Of a stretch of 64,000 bases of DNA, positions 19,290 to 28,025 are shown piece by piece. The stretch covers positions 36,438-100,437 of the forward strand of contig DASXPH010000083.1 of assembly GCA_036493735.1 (NCBI GenBank). Reading direction: 5' to 3'. This DNA is from AG2 sp036493735. Lineage in GTDB: Bacteria > Gemmatimonadota > Gemmatimonadetes > Gemmatimonadales > Gemmatimonadaceae. Under the pieces are notes generated by a model. The model searched no databases. It saw only the letters and a list, made by a program, of their open reading frames with translations, and was not told the origin of the DNA. The position numbers and the translations under genes were made by a program. Position 1 is the first letter of the stretch; each line of letters begins with the position of its first letter.

Positions 19290-20671
19290 GCGCCGCACTC
19301 GAGCCATACCCCGTCCTCCTCGATGTGCTCGATGATGGAACGCTCACCACGGAGCTTCTCGCGCCCAACTGGACGCCCTCGCGCCGATGGTGGCCACTCT
19401 TCGCCATCTCGGGCGCGCTGTCGATCCTCTTCTTCGTCGCCATCGGCGTCACCGTCGCGCGCGGCATTGGTGCCTGGGGAAACAACATTCCCGTCGCCTG
19501 GGCATATGGCATCGTCGACTTCGTCTGGTGGATCGGAATCGGTCACGCCGGAACGTTCATTTCCGCGTTCCTGCTACTGCTCAACCAGCGTTGGCGCGCC
19601 TCGATCAATCGCATCGCGGAAGCAATGACGCTCTTCGCACTCGTGAATGCGTCGCTCTTCCCGTTGCTGCATCTCGGCCGTCCCTGGTTCTTCTACTGGC
19701 TCATTCCGTATCCGTCGACGATGGGTGTGTGGCCTAACTTCAAGAGCTCGCTGCCCTGGGACGTAGCCGCGATCTCGACCTACTTCACGGTCTCGCTGCT
19801 GTTCTGGTATCTAGGCCTCGTTCCCGATCTCGCTGCCGCGCGCGACCGCGCGCCGGGTCTGCTCCGGCGACGCATCTACGGCGTGTTCGCGTTAGGCTGG
19901 CGCGGTCGCGCCACCGAGTGGCGACAATATCGGCTCGCCTATACGCTGCTCGCCGGTCTCGCGACCCCGCTCGTGATCTCGGTGCACAGTATCGTCAGCC
20001 TGGACTTCTCGATCACCCAGCTGCCCGGATGGCACTCGACGATCTTCCCCCCCTACTTCGTCGTTGGCGCCATCTACTCCGGCTTCGCGATGGTGCTGAT
20101 GCTCGTCCTTCCGCTGCGCCGGGCTTTTGGGCTCGAGCGTGTGATCACTGCGCAGCACCTCGACAACATGGGCAAGCTGCTGCTCGTGACTGGATCCATG
20201 GTCGCGTACGCGTACGTCTGCGAGGCATTCGTCGCGTGGTACAGTGGCGATCCATTCGAGCGTTATACGATGCTCTTCGCGCGGCCGCTCGGCCCCTATG
20301 CAGTTGTCTTCTGGATAATGACGACGTTCAACGTCGTCACACCGCAGTTCTTCTGGTCCGGTCGGCTGCGCACGAGCCCACTCGCCCTCTTCATCGCCGG
20401 GGTGCTGATCTGGGCTGGCATGTGGATGGAGCGATTCGTCATCATCGTCGGCTCGTTGAATCGCGACTTCCTGCCGTCGAGTTGGCACTTCTACGCGCCG
20501 ACGTGGGTTGATTGGAGCTTACTCATTGGCAGTATCGGCCTCTTCTCATTTCTCTTCCTCACCTTCCTGCGCTGGGTGCCATTCGTGCCGGTGAGCGAGG
20601 TGAAGCGCCTCCGTTTCGAGGAGCAGCGCGATGCTCGCGTTCCAGTAGGCGCCGCGAACGATGCGGCATGA
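19286..20671 (+). CDS. actC: ActC, NrfD/PsrC-like quinol-oxidising membrane subunit
   Basis: About 461 residues, highly hydrophobic with around ten membrane helices, starting VSAALEPYPVLLDVL from a GTG that overlaps the actB stop (GTGA). The NrfD/PsrC family signature is seen in WWIGIGHAGTFISAFLLLL near residue 78 and in the paired later helices with HSIVSLDF and WMERFVIIVGSLNRDF. ActC carries the quinol site on the periplasmic side. The gene overlaps actD by four bases. CGTTAGGC at 19890. Confidence 0.94.
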   Translation: MSAALEPYPVLLDVLDDGTLTTELLAPNWTPSRRWWPLFAISGALSILFFVAIGVTVARGIGAWGNNIPVAWAYGIVDFVWWIGIGHAGTFISAFLLLLNQRWRASINRIAEAMTLFALVNASLFPLLHLGRPWFFYWLIPYPSTMGVWPNFKSSLPWDVAAISTYFTVSLLFWYLGLVPDLAAARDRAPGLLRRRIYGVFALGWRGRATEWRQYRLAYTLLAGLATPLVISVHSIVSLDFSITQLPGWHSTIFPPYFVVGAIYSGFAMVLMLVLPLRRAFGLERVITAQHLDNMGKLLLVTGSMVAYAYVCEAFVAWYSGDPFERYTMLFARPLGPYAVVFWIMTTFNVVTPQFFWSGRLRTSPLALFIAGVLIWAGMWMERFVIIVGSLNRDFLPSSWHFYAPTWVDWSLLIGSIGLFSFLFLTFLRWVPFVPVSEVKRLRFEEQRDARVPVGAANDAA

Positions 20672-21726
20672 GAGCTGGTATGCGTGAGATTCGACTTCTC
20701 GCCGAATTCGACAGCGCGACGAAGCTGGTTGCCGCCGTCGAGCGACTCCGCCAGGAGAAGTATCACGACCTGGAGACCTACGCGCCCTTCGACATCCCGG
20801 AGCTCGACGCGGCGCTTGGTCTTCGGCGGCCCAGACTTGGCTGGTTCGTGCTCGCCGTCGGTATCGCGGGGCTCGCCGCAGCGTACGGGATTCAATGGTG
20901 GGCGAACGTGCATTCCTATCCGCTCAACGTGGGCGGACGTCCGGTGCACGCCGTGCCCGCTTTCATCCCGGCGACATTCGAGGGGACGGTCCTTGCGGCT
21001 TCGCTCGCGTCCTTCTTCGGCGTGCTGCTCGTGCTTCGTCTACCGAGACTCTGGTCGATCGAGGACGAGGTCCCAGGGTTCTATCGCGCCTCGATCGACC
21101 GCTTCTGGCTCGCGATGCACACCTTCGCGAGCGAGCATGATCGCGCGCACGCCGAGCAAATGCTGAGGGAGAGTGGGGCCCTACGCACGATCACTCGAAT
21201 GGGCTCGGAGTGGCAGAGCGTCGGTCGCGCGCTTGTCATCGCCATCGCGCTGGTCGTCGGCGTGAGCGCATGCTCGGACCGCATCGGCCAGGGATTCGAC
21301 TGGAAACGCATGCGGCGTCAGCCGCGTTATCAGCCGTACGGTTCGAGCCGCTTCTTCGGCGACAGCATGGCCATGCGCACACCACCCGCGGGCACAGTTC
21401 CACGCGAGGCCGCGCCGCCGACCTTCGACACGACCGCCGCCGACGCAACCACGCTTCTACGAGGCGGCGATCGCTTTCACGTCTTTTGCGCTGTCTGCCA
21501 CGGTGTGGCCGGCAATGGCAACAGCGTCGTCGGTGACAACATGCGGCCAACGCCGCCTCCGGCGCTCACCAGCGCGCCAGTCGTTAGGCTGAGCGCGACG
21601 CAGCTGTACGCCGTGATCACCGACGGCTTCGGACGCATGCCAGCGTACGCGGCGCAACTCACTCCAGCCGATCGCTGGGCGGTGGTGACATACGTCCAAA
21701 TGCTACAGCGCGGAGCGCCACGGTGA
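20668..21726 (+). CDS. ActD-ActE fusion of alternative complex III
   Basis: One uninterrupted frame of 352 residues covers two normally separate subunits. Residues about 5-175 are ActD (DUF3341): MREIRLLAEFD, two membrane helices and a DEVPGF(Y) segment. Residues about 178-352 are ActE: a hydrophobic segment ending VVGVSAC (the usual lipobox region), DRIGQGFDWKRMRRQPRY, and a monoheme site CAVCHG with downstream MP in FGRMPAYA. No stop lies between them. An internal ATG at 21199 could start a separate ActE, but no ribosome-binding sequence is visible before it. The start at 20668 overlaps the actC stop (ATGA); 20680 is an alternative. CGTTAGGC at 21582. Confidence 0.85.
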   Translation: MRAGMREIRLLAEFDSATKLVAAVERLRQEKYHDLETYAPFDIPELDAALGLRRPRLGWFVLAVGIAGLAAAYGIQWWANVHSYPLNVGGRPVHAVPAFIPATFEGTVLAASLASFFGVLLVLRLPRLWSIEDEVPGFYRASIDRFWLAMHTFASEHDRAHAEQMLRESGALRTITRMGSEWQSVGRALVIAIALVVGVSACSDRIGQGFDWKRMRRQPRYQPYGSSRFFGDSMAMRTPPAGTVPREAAPPTFDTTAADATTLLRGGDRFHVFCAVCHGVAGNGNSVVGDNMRPTPPPALTSAPVVRLSATQLYAVITDGFGRMPAYAAQLTPADRWAVVTYVQMLQRGAPR

Positions 21727-22889
21727 CACGCGTCGAGCGCAATTCAATGATCGCAGGTATCATCGGGCTCGCGCTCTTTGTCATTGGAGTGCTTCTCGAG
21801 CCGCGGCAGGCCCTCACCTCGTACGTATTCGCGTACGCGACGGTATTCACCATCGTGCTTGGTGCGCTCATGCAGCTGATGATGAGCCAGGTGACCGGTG
21901 CTCGATGGTTCACGGTGATGCGACGCATCGCGCTCGGCATTAGTGGCGCGATGCCGGCCGTTGTTGTCCTCGCACTGCCATTGTTTATCGGCGTGCCGGC
22001 CATCTACTCGTGGGCATCTCCGGCAACATTGCCACACGCGACGCAGTCGCTCGTCGAGCGAAAGGTCGCGTGGCTCAACGTTCCCTTCTTCGTCGTGCGC
22101 GGCGTCGTCTATCTGGCGGCGTGGGTCTTGATCGATGGGATCGTGCGCCACTGGTCGCTACAGCTGGATGGCCTCGTCGGCATGGCCGCGGCGGACGCGA
22201 CGCGCAGGATGCGACGTTTGAGCGCGCTGGGACTCGTAGTCGTCGGCCTGACGATGACCTTCGCTTCGTTCGATTGGCTGATGTCACTCGACCCAACGTG
22301 GTATTCCACCGTCTATGGCGTCTATGTGTTCGCGGGCGGCTTCCTCGCGGCGCTCGGCCTGATCGCGGTGATCGGGCGAGTGGCGTCGCGAGCCGGCGCG
22401 TCACTGGACGGTGCGGTGACTCCCGAGCATTTCGGTGCGCTCGGCAAGCTACAGCTCACGTTCGTGATCTTCTGGGCATATATCGCCTTCTCGCAGTTTC
22501 TCATCATCTGGATCGGAGACATACCTCTCGACTCCTCGTGGTATGTCACGCGTGGCTCCGGCAGCTGGGGGACCCTCGCCCTGATCGTCGTCATTGGGCA
22601 GTTCGCCATTCCGTTTCTCGTGCTGCTTCCTCGCACGACCAAGCGGCGGCCAGCGCTCATGTGGTTGTTGGGTATCTTGCTGCTCGTAATGCACGTGCTC
22701 GATGTCTATTGGCTCGTGCTGCCCGCGTTGCATCCGACCGGCATCGCTTTCAGCTGGCTCGACATCGCCACGTTGCTGGTGGTTGGCGGATTCGCCACGA
22801 GCTTCGCGTCTAGGCGTGCGCGAGCAGTGCGTGCTCTGCCGGTCGGTGATCCCTATCTGGCGCCGTCGATGAGGTACAGCGAACCGTAG
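21723..22889 (+). CDS. actF: ActF, membrane subunit of alternative complex III
   Basis: 388 residues with about ten membrane helices, starting from a GTG that overlaps the actE stop. ActF is a degenerate relative of ActC that pairs with it in the membrane. Visible family features include MTFASFDWLMSLDPTWYSTVYGVY near residue 178 and AYIAFSQFLIIWIGDIP near residue 252. No cytochrome c oxidase genes follow, so the terminal oxidase that receives the electrons must be elsewhere. The operon ends here, seven bases from the end of the convergent SDR gene. Confidence 0.92.
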   Translation: MTRVERNSMIAGIIGLALFVIGVLLEPRQALTSYVFAYATVFTIVLGALMQLMMSQVTGARWFTVMRRIALGISGAMPAVVVLALPLFIGVPAIYSWASPATLPHATQSLVERKVAWLNVPFFVVRGVVYLAAWVLIDGIVRHWSLQLDGLVGMAAADATRRMRRLSALGLVVVGLTMTFASFDWLMSLDPTWYSTVYGVYVFAGGFLAALGLIAVIGRVASRAGASLDGAVTPEHFGALGKLQLTFVIFWAYIAFSQFLIIWIGDIPLDSSWYVTRGSGSWGTLALIVVIGQFAIPFLVLLPRTTKRRPALMWLLGILLLVMHVLDVYWLVLPALHPTGIAFSWLDIATLLVVGGFATSFASRRARAVRALPVGDPYLAPSMRYSEP

Positions 22890-22896
22890 GCGCCTG

Positions 22897-23901
22897 CTAA
22901 CGATCACGTCCGGTCGAGAGTGCGAGGGCGACGCCGAGCATCGCCGCCCCGGCGATTTCCAGCCACGGTTTTCGCTTCGCCATCCACAACTCGACGCTGT
23001 ACTCCTTCGATCGATCATCGAACCGGCCGTGCGCCGAGAATGGTCCAGGCACAGGCTCCCAGAGGTTGTCAGGGCGTGCCGGATTAGCGGGCGTCTTCGT
23101 CTGCTCGCTCGTGTAGCCAGTGCGTCCCAACCGCCGATCGATGTACGCGGGGACGAGCTTCTCCCCATACACCGCTTTCACGGTTGGCCATGCGACGAGC
23201 AACTCGCGCCCGACGTCGTGACGGACGGCATGATGCACCGCGTCGGCACCCACTTCCGGCTGAAAGATTGGCGGCACGGGCTGTGTCTGGTGGGGAAGCC
23301 TGCTCTTCGCCCAGTCGAACTGTGGCGTGTTCATCGCCGGCATCTGCACCATCGTCGCGCGCACCCGACTTTTGTCGTGCAGGAGCTCCGTCAACAGCGA
23401 TTCGTGAAAGCCGAGAATGGCGTGTTTCGCGGCGCAGTACGCCGACTGCAGCGGGATGCTGCGGTGCGCCAGCGCCGAGCCCACCTGGATGATCACGCCG
23501 CGGTCGCGCGGGAGCATTCGCTTCAACGCCGCGAGCGTCCCGTTCACGTAACCCAGATATGTCACCTCGGTCACGCGTCGGAATTCCTCCGCCGGCATCG
23601 CTTTGATTGGCGAGTAGACGGAGACCATCGCGTTGTTGATCCAGACGTCGATGGCGCCGAGCTCGCGTTCGACGGTTTCAGCCGCCTGTTCGACGGCGGA
23701 CGCATCGGCGACATCGAGCGGCAGAACGAGCGCGCGCCCGCCGAGCGCCTCGACCGATCGGCGCGCGTCGTCCAGCCGCTCGCGGCCGCGCGCGATGAGG
23801 CCAATAGCCGCGCCGTCGCGCGCGAACCGCTCGACGATGGCGCGGCCCAATCCAGCCGATGCGCCGGTGACGACGATGACTTCCTGTGCGGTGTTCGGCA
23901 T
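22897..23901 (-). CDS. Short-chain dehydrogenase/reductase with C-terminal extension
   Basis: 334 residues from ATG 23901 (MPNTAQEVIVVTGASAGLG). NAD(P) motif TGASAGLG near residue 12, NNA near residue 90, catalytic SAYCAAKH (Tyr/Lys) near residue 155. After the roughly 245-residue SDR fold there is a tail of about 80 residues ending in a hydrophobic stretch (LEIAGAAMLGVALALS) that looks like a membrane anchor. It is the last gene of a leftward four-gene group; its substrate is unknown. The octamer CGTTAGGC at 23905-23912 sits in the five-base gap before it and overlaps the previous stop. Confidence 0.85.
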   Translation of the reverse strand: MPNTAQEVIVVTGASAGLGRAIVERFARDGAAIGLIARGRERLDDARRSVEALGGRALVLPLDVADASAVEQAAETVERELGAIDVWINNAMVSVYSPIKAMPAEEFRRVTEVTYLGYVNGTLAALKRMLPRDRGVIIQVGSALAHRSIPLQSAYCAAKHAILGFHESLLTELLHDKSRVRATMVQMPAMNTPQFDWAKSRLPHQTQPVPPIFQPEVGADAVHHAVRHDVGRELLVAWPTVKAVYGEKLVPAYIDRRLGRTGYTSEQTKTPANPARPDNLWEPVPGPFSAHGRFDDRSKEYSVELWMAKRKPWLEIAGAAMLGVALALSTGRDR

Positions 23902-23906
23902 TGTCG

Positions 23907-26897
23907 TTAGGCAGTTGTTCTCGATGATTGGCCGTCGTCGAGCGCCATCTTCACGACCTCGGCGACGTGGAGCGCACGCCGGCCCGTGGTCTGACGAATC
24001 TGCTCGCGGCAGCTGAAGCCGTCGGCGAGGATGATCGTCCCTTCCTCCGCCGCGCGAACGCGAGGCAGGAGCACGCGCTCGCCGCACGCGATCGATACAT
24101 CGTAGTGCATTCCTTTCTCGAAGCCGAAAGCGCCCGCCATCCCGCAACAACCCGAGTCGAGAATGGTGAAATCGAGTCCCGTCTTCGCGATGAGCGTCTC
24201 CTCGTCGCCGAATCCCAGTACGGACTTGTGGTGGCAATGGCCATGCACGATCCCTTTGCGGTGCAGAGGTGGCACGGCGAAGTGCGGAGCCTTCTGTGCG
24301 AGAAACTCACTGAGCAGGTATGTCTGCTTGCTCAGTCGCTTGGCGTCATCATCGTTGGGGATGAGATTCGTGAGCTCGTCGCGAAACACCGATACGCAGC
24401 TGGGCTCGAGGCCAACGATGCACGTCCCAGCACGAATCTCATGGCGCAGCGCGTTGAGGATTTGCAGGAGCAACTTCCTGGCGAGGTGTAGCATGCCGAA
24501 ATCGTAGAGTGGCCGGCCACAGCACAAAGCCACCCGTGGGATACTGACGCGGAAGCCCGCGGCCTCGAGGACGTCCACGGCCGCGAGCGCCGTCTCCGGA
24601 TGAAAGTGGTTATTCCACGTGTCTGGCCAGAGCATGACCTCCGGCGCGTTGCTGTCGCGCGATGGCCGCCGCGCGAACGAATGGCGAAAGGTCCGTGTCG
24701 CGAACTTCGGAACACTGCGCTCCGGCGCGATGTTGCCGATACGCTTCACGATCGAGCGCAGTCCACGCGTCTGGGTGACGAAGTTCGCGATTCGCGGCGC
24801 GTGCGCGGCGGCTCTTGCCCACCAGTACATGAGACCGAACGTGTACGCGCCCAACGGACGGCGGCGTCCGGCGTAGTAGTGCGACAGGAACTCTGCCTTG
24901 TACGTGGCCATGTCCACGTTCACCGGGCATTCTGCGCGGCAACCCTTGCAGGCGAGGCAGAGGTCGAGGGCTTCCTTCACCGTCTCGTCGCGCCAGCCCT
25001 GACGAAGCGGATTCCCCTCGAGCATTTCGAACAACAGACGCGAGCGCCCGCGGGTCGAGTGCATCTCGTCGCGCGTGGCCATGTAGCTGGGGCACATCGT
25101 GCCCGCGTTGTGCTTCCGGCACTTGCCAGTGCCGACGCACCGATTCGCGGCGTGCGCAAAGCTGCCGTTGTCCGACGTAAACGCGAAGTGCGTCTCCGGT
25201 TCCCACGGATGATACTCCGTTCCCCAACGAAGATTTTCATCCACCGGATACGCATCGACGACTTTGCCGGGGTTCATTTTCCCGCGCGGATCCCAGGCTG
25301 ATTTGAATTCCCTAAAAGCCTGGACCAGGTCGTCTCCGAACATGATCGGCAAGAGCGAGCCGCGCGCCTGACCGTCGCCATGTTCCCCCGACAGCGACCC
25401 GCCAAACGACGTGACGAGATGTGCCGCCTCGTTCAGGAATTCCTTCCAGCGGGCGATGCCGGGAGCAGTGTAGAGATCGAAATCGATGCTGCAGTGCACG
25501 CAGCCCTGACCGAAGTGACCGTACAGCGACGCGGTGTATCCGTACTTGTCGAAGAGTTTCTGGAGATCGCGCAGATACCTGCCGACATCCTCCGGCGCGA
25601 CGGCCGAATCCTCCCAGCCCGGATAGAAGTCGGGGTCGTTAGGTATCTTCGACGTCGCGCCGAGACCCGACTCGCGGATCTCCCACAGCAGATGCTCCTC
25701 TTTGGGATCGTCGAAGACCTTGGACGACGGCGCCGCCTCGGTGTGACGGAAGGCATCGATCAGCTCACGGGCGTGCGCGTCCGCTTCGTCCTCGCTCTCA
25801 CCGCCGAATTCGACGATCAACCACGCCTTGCCCTCCGGAAAAACCGCGCGTCCCGCCGTCGACATGCCCTTGTCGTGCATGTAGGTGAACATGCTGCTGT
25901 CGATGCCTTCCAGCGCGATCGGGCAGTGAGTGTTGCAGAAGGCAACATGATCGGCTGCGGTGAAGATGTCGCCAAATCCGAGCACGACGAGCGTCCGCGC
26001 GGGGGGACTATGCACCAGCCGCAACTTTGCCTCGAGCACGGTCACGCATGTGCTCTCGGTACCGACCAGCGCTCGGGCGACGTTGAAGCCGTGCTCCGGA
26101 AGCAACTGGTGCAGCGGGTATCCTGACACCAGCCGCGGGATATGCGGGAATCGCTCGCGAATGCGACCGGCGTAGCGATCGCGAATGGTTTTGAGCTTGT
26201 CGTAAATCTCGCCCCGTCGACCACCGCCCGCGATGATCGCCCTCAACTCCTGCTCCGGCGTCGGTCCGACCCATAGCCGCGTCCCGTCGTACGTCAGGAC
26301 CTCCAGCGACACGGTGTTCTCCTCGACTTTGCCCGCCATCTGGGCGTGCATGCCGCAGGAGTTGTTGCCGATCATGCCGCCTAACGTGTTGCGATTGTGT
26401 GTTGCCGGATCGGGTCCGAAGGTCAGGTGGCGCTGCTCGGCGGCGCTTCTGAGATCGTCGAGCACGGTTCCCGGCTGAACGCGCGCGACCTTCGCGTCCC
26501 AATCGATGTCGAGCACGCGGTTCAAGTACTTGCTCATGTCGAGCACGACGGCGGCGTTGCAGCTGGAGCCGGCCAGGTCGGTACCGCCCCCGCGCGAGAC
26601 GATCGGCGCGTTGAATTCACGGCAGACCGCCACCGCCGCGACGACATCATCGGCATCTCTTGGGAGGACCACGCCGATCGGGATCTGACGGTAATTCGAC
26701 GCGTCGGTCGAATAGAGCGCTCGGTCGCCGTCGCTGAAGCGCACATCACCGCGAATATTCCGCGCGAGCTGGTTCGCGAGCCGCACGATATCGATGTCGA
26801 GATTCGCGGCTTCGACCGCGTCGGTGCGAACTGGCGTCGGTGGTGGCCTGTCTCCTTTCGTGCGACGAACAACCGGATGAAGGGGAATTCTCGACAT
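23907..26897 (-). CDS. YdiJ-like FAD and Fe-S D-2-hydroxyacid dehydrogenase
   Basis: 996 residues in three parts: an FAD-binding type 4 (PCMH/GlcD) domain at about 35-560 (IVSRGGGTDLAG, NNSCGMHAQMAGK); a double 4Fe-4S region at about 590-670 (CVGTGKCRKHNAGTMCP, CLACKGCRAECPVN); and two CCG modules towards the C-terminus (LCCGRPLYDFG, SGCCGMAGAFG). This layout is that of YdiJ-type enzymes that oxidise D-lactate, D-2-hydroxyglutarate or a related acid and pass electrons to quinone. Exact substrate cannot be read. The TAA stop is formed by the window octamer. It follows the enolase-family gene by 12 bases. Confidence 0.88.
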   Translation of the reverse strand: MSRIPLHPVVRRTKGDRPPPTPVRTDAVEAANLDIDIVRLANQLARNIRGDVRFSDGDRALYSTDASNYRQIPIGVVLPRDADDVVAAVAVCREFNAPIVSRGGGTDLAGSSCNAAVVLDMSKYLNRVLDIDWDAKVARVQPGTVLDDLRSAAEQRHLTFGPDPATHNRNTLGGMIGNNSCGMHAQMAGKVEENTVSLEVLTYDGTRLWVGPTPEQELRAIIAGGGRRGEIYDKLKTIRDRYAGRIRERFPHIPRLVSGYPLHQLLPEHGFNVARALVGTESTCVTVLEAKLRLVHSPPARTLVVLGFGDIFTAADHVAFCNTHCPIALEGIDSSMFTYMHDKGMSTAGRAVFPEGKAWLIVEFGGESEDEADAHARELIDAFRHTEAAPSSKVFDDPKEEHLLWEIRESGLGATSKIPNDPDFYPGWEDSAVAPEDVGRYLRDLQKLFDKYGYTASLYGHFGQGCVHCSIDFDLYTAPGIARWKEFLNEAAHLVTSFGGSLSGEHGDGQARGSLLPIMFGDDLVQAFREFKSAWDPRGKMNPGKVVDAYPVDENLRWGTEYHPWEPETHFAFTSDNGSFAHAANRCVGTGKCRKHNAGTMCPSYMATRDEMHSTRGRSRLLFEMLEGNPLRQGWRDETVKEALDLCLACKGCRAECPVNVDMATYKAEFLSHYYAGRRRPLGAYTFGLMYWWARAAAHAPRIANFVTQTRGLRSIVKRIGNIAPERSVPKFATRTFRHSFARRPSRDSNAPEVMLWPDTWNNHFHPETALAAVDVLEAAGFRVSIPRVALCCGRPLYDFGMLHLARKLLLQILNALRHEIRAGTCIVGLEPSCVSVFRDELTNLIPNDDDAKRLSKQTYLLSEFLAQKAPHFAVPPLHRKGIVHGHCHHKSVLGFGDEETLIAKTGLDFTILDSGCCGMAGAFGFEKGMHYDVSIACGERVLLPRVRAAEEGTIILADGFSCREQIRQTTGRRALHVAEVVKMALDDGQSSRTTA

Positions 26898-26909
26898 CTC
26901 GGGTGTCGG

Positions 26910-28025
26910 CTACTGGTACGCGTACTTGCGCGCGTCCGCTCGTTTGAGCTCGAGGCCGAGCCCTGGCCGTGCGAGATCCGGCCAGAGATCGCCGTCGCGC
27001 GGCGTCAGCGCGCCATCGAAGAACATATGTTCGATGCGGACATGATCGTGGAAATATTCGACGTGCCGGAGCGCCTGCAGCGCGCACGCCACGTGCGCGT
27101 GTAGCGATGACGCGCAATGCGTCGATAGCGGGATGGCGCGGGCGGCACAAAGCGCGTCGACGATGAGAATTCCCGTAACTCCGCCGCACCGTGTCGCATC
27201 TGCCTGCAGCACGTCCACCGCGCGGGCGTCGAGGGTGCGCTCAAAGTCGGCCGGCGTATAGCCGTACTCGCCGACCGAGATCTCCATTCCCGCCGGCGCG
27301 CGGTCACGACAGAGGCGCAATCCCTCGAGATCCCAATACACCACCGGCTCCTCGAACCAGGTGACGTATTCTTCCGCGAACCGCGCTGCCTGCGCGAGGG
27401 CGAGCTTCCGGTCGTAGGCGCCATTCGCGTCGACGAAGAGCTCCGCGTCCGTGCCGATGGCGGCGCGGGCCGCAGCCACGCGCGAGATATCGGCTGGCGC
27501 GTCACGCCCGATCTTCATCTTCACGCGTGGAATGCCCGCCTCGACCCAACCGGCGAGCTGCTCGCACAGGCGATTCACGGAGTACGACGTGAAGCCGCCA
27601 CTGCCATACACTGGCGCGTGCGTGCGACAGGCGCCAAGAAGCTGGACGAGAGGGAGACCGAGGATCCGGGCTTTGAGATCCCAGAGAGCCGCATCGATCG
27701 CCGAGATCGCCATGGCCGCAACGCCGGACCAGCCCAGGTTGCGAACTCGAGAAACCATCTCCTTCCAGGCCGCACCTGTCGCCATGACATCCGTGCCGCG
27801 AATGACCGGGGCCAGGTGCTCGTGGGCGAAGCGCGCCGCGGCGACATCAGCGTAAGTGTAGCCAAGGCCCGTGATGCCCGCGGCGGCCAGTTCGACGACG
27901 ACGATCGTTGTATCGCGCCACACGAGCGTACCATCTGACTCGTTAGGTGCATCGGTGGGGATGCGATACGCGGAGACCTCGACCTGGTCGACGACCGCGC
28001 CGCTCGGGGCGCTCACCGACGCCAT
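26910..28025 (-). CDS. Enolase-superfamily (mandelate racemase/muconate lactonising) enzyme
   Basis: About 371 residues with the two-domain enolase fold. Visible site residues: KMKIG (the Lys-x-Lys position) near residue 170, metal ligands in DANGAYDR near 197, EEPV near 223 and GEYGY near 250, and SLHAH in the C-terminal region. These enzymes abstract an alpha-proton from a carboxylate, typically dehydrating a sugar acid. Start at ATG 28025 overlaps the stop of the ThDP gene (ATGA). The neighbours (a D-2-hydroxyacid dehydrogenase, an SDR, a ThDP lyase/oxidase) suggest a sugar-acid or hydroxyacid route; the compound is unknown. Confidence 0.85.
   Translation of the reverse strand: MASVSAPSGAVVDQVEVSAYRIPTDAPNESDGTLVWRDTTIVVVELAAAGITGLGYTYADVAAARFAHEHLAPVIRGTDVMATGAAWKEMVSRVRNLGWSGVAAMAISAIDAALWDLKARILGLPLVQLLGACRTHAPVYGSGGFTSYSVNRLCEQLAGWVEAGIPRVKMKIGRDAPADISRVAAARAAIGTDAELFVDANGAYDRKLALAQAARFAEEYVTWFEEPVVYWDLEGLRLCRDRAPAGMEISVGEYGYTPADFERTLDARAVDVLQADATRCGGVTGILIVDALCAARAIPLSTHCASSLHAHVACALQALRHVEYFHDHVRIEHMFFDGALTPRDGDLWPDLARPGLGLELKRADARKYAYQ

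Noticed and set aside
21199..21726. Separate actE gene
   Set aside because: Possible but unsupported: the frame is continuous with actD and no ribosome-binding sequence precedes the internal ATG.
22897..24237. 446-codon version of the SDR gene
   Set aside because: The upstream 112 codons overlap the YdiJ-like gene in another frame; the SDR fold begins at ATG 23901.
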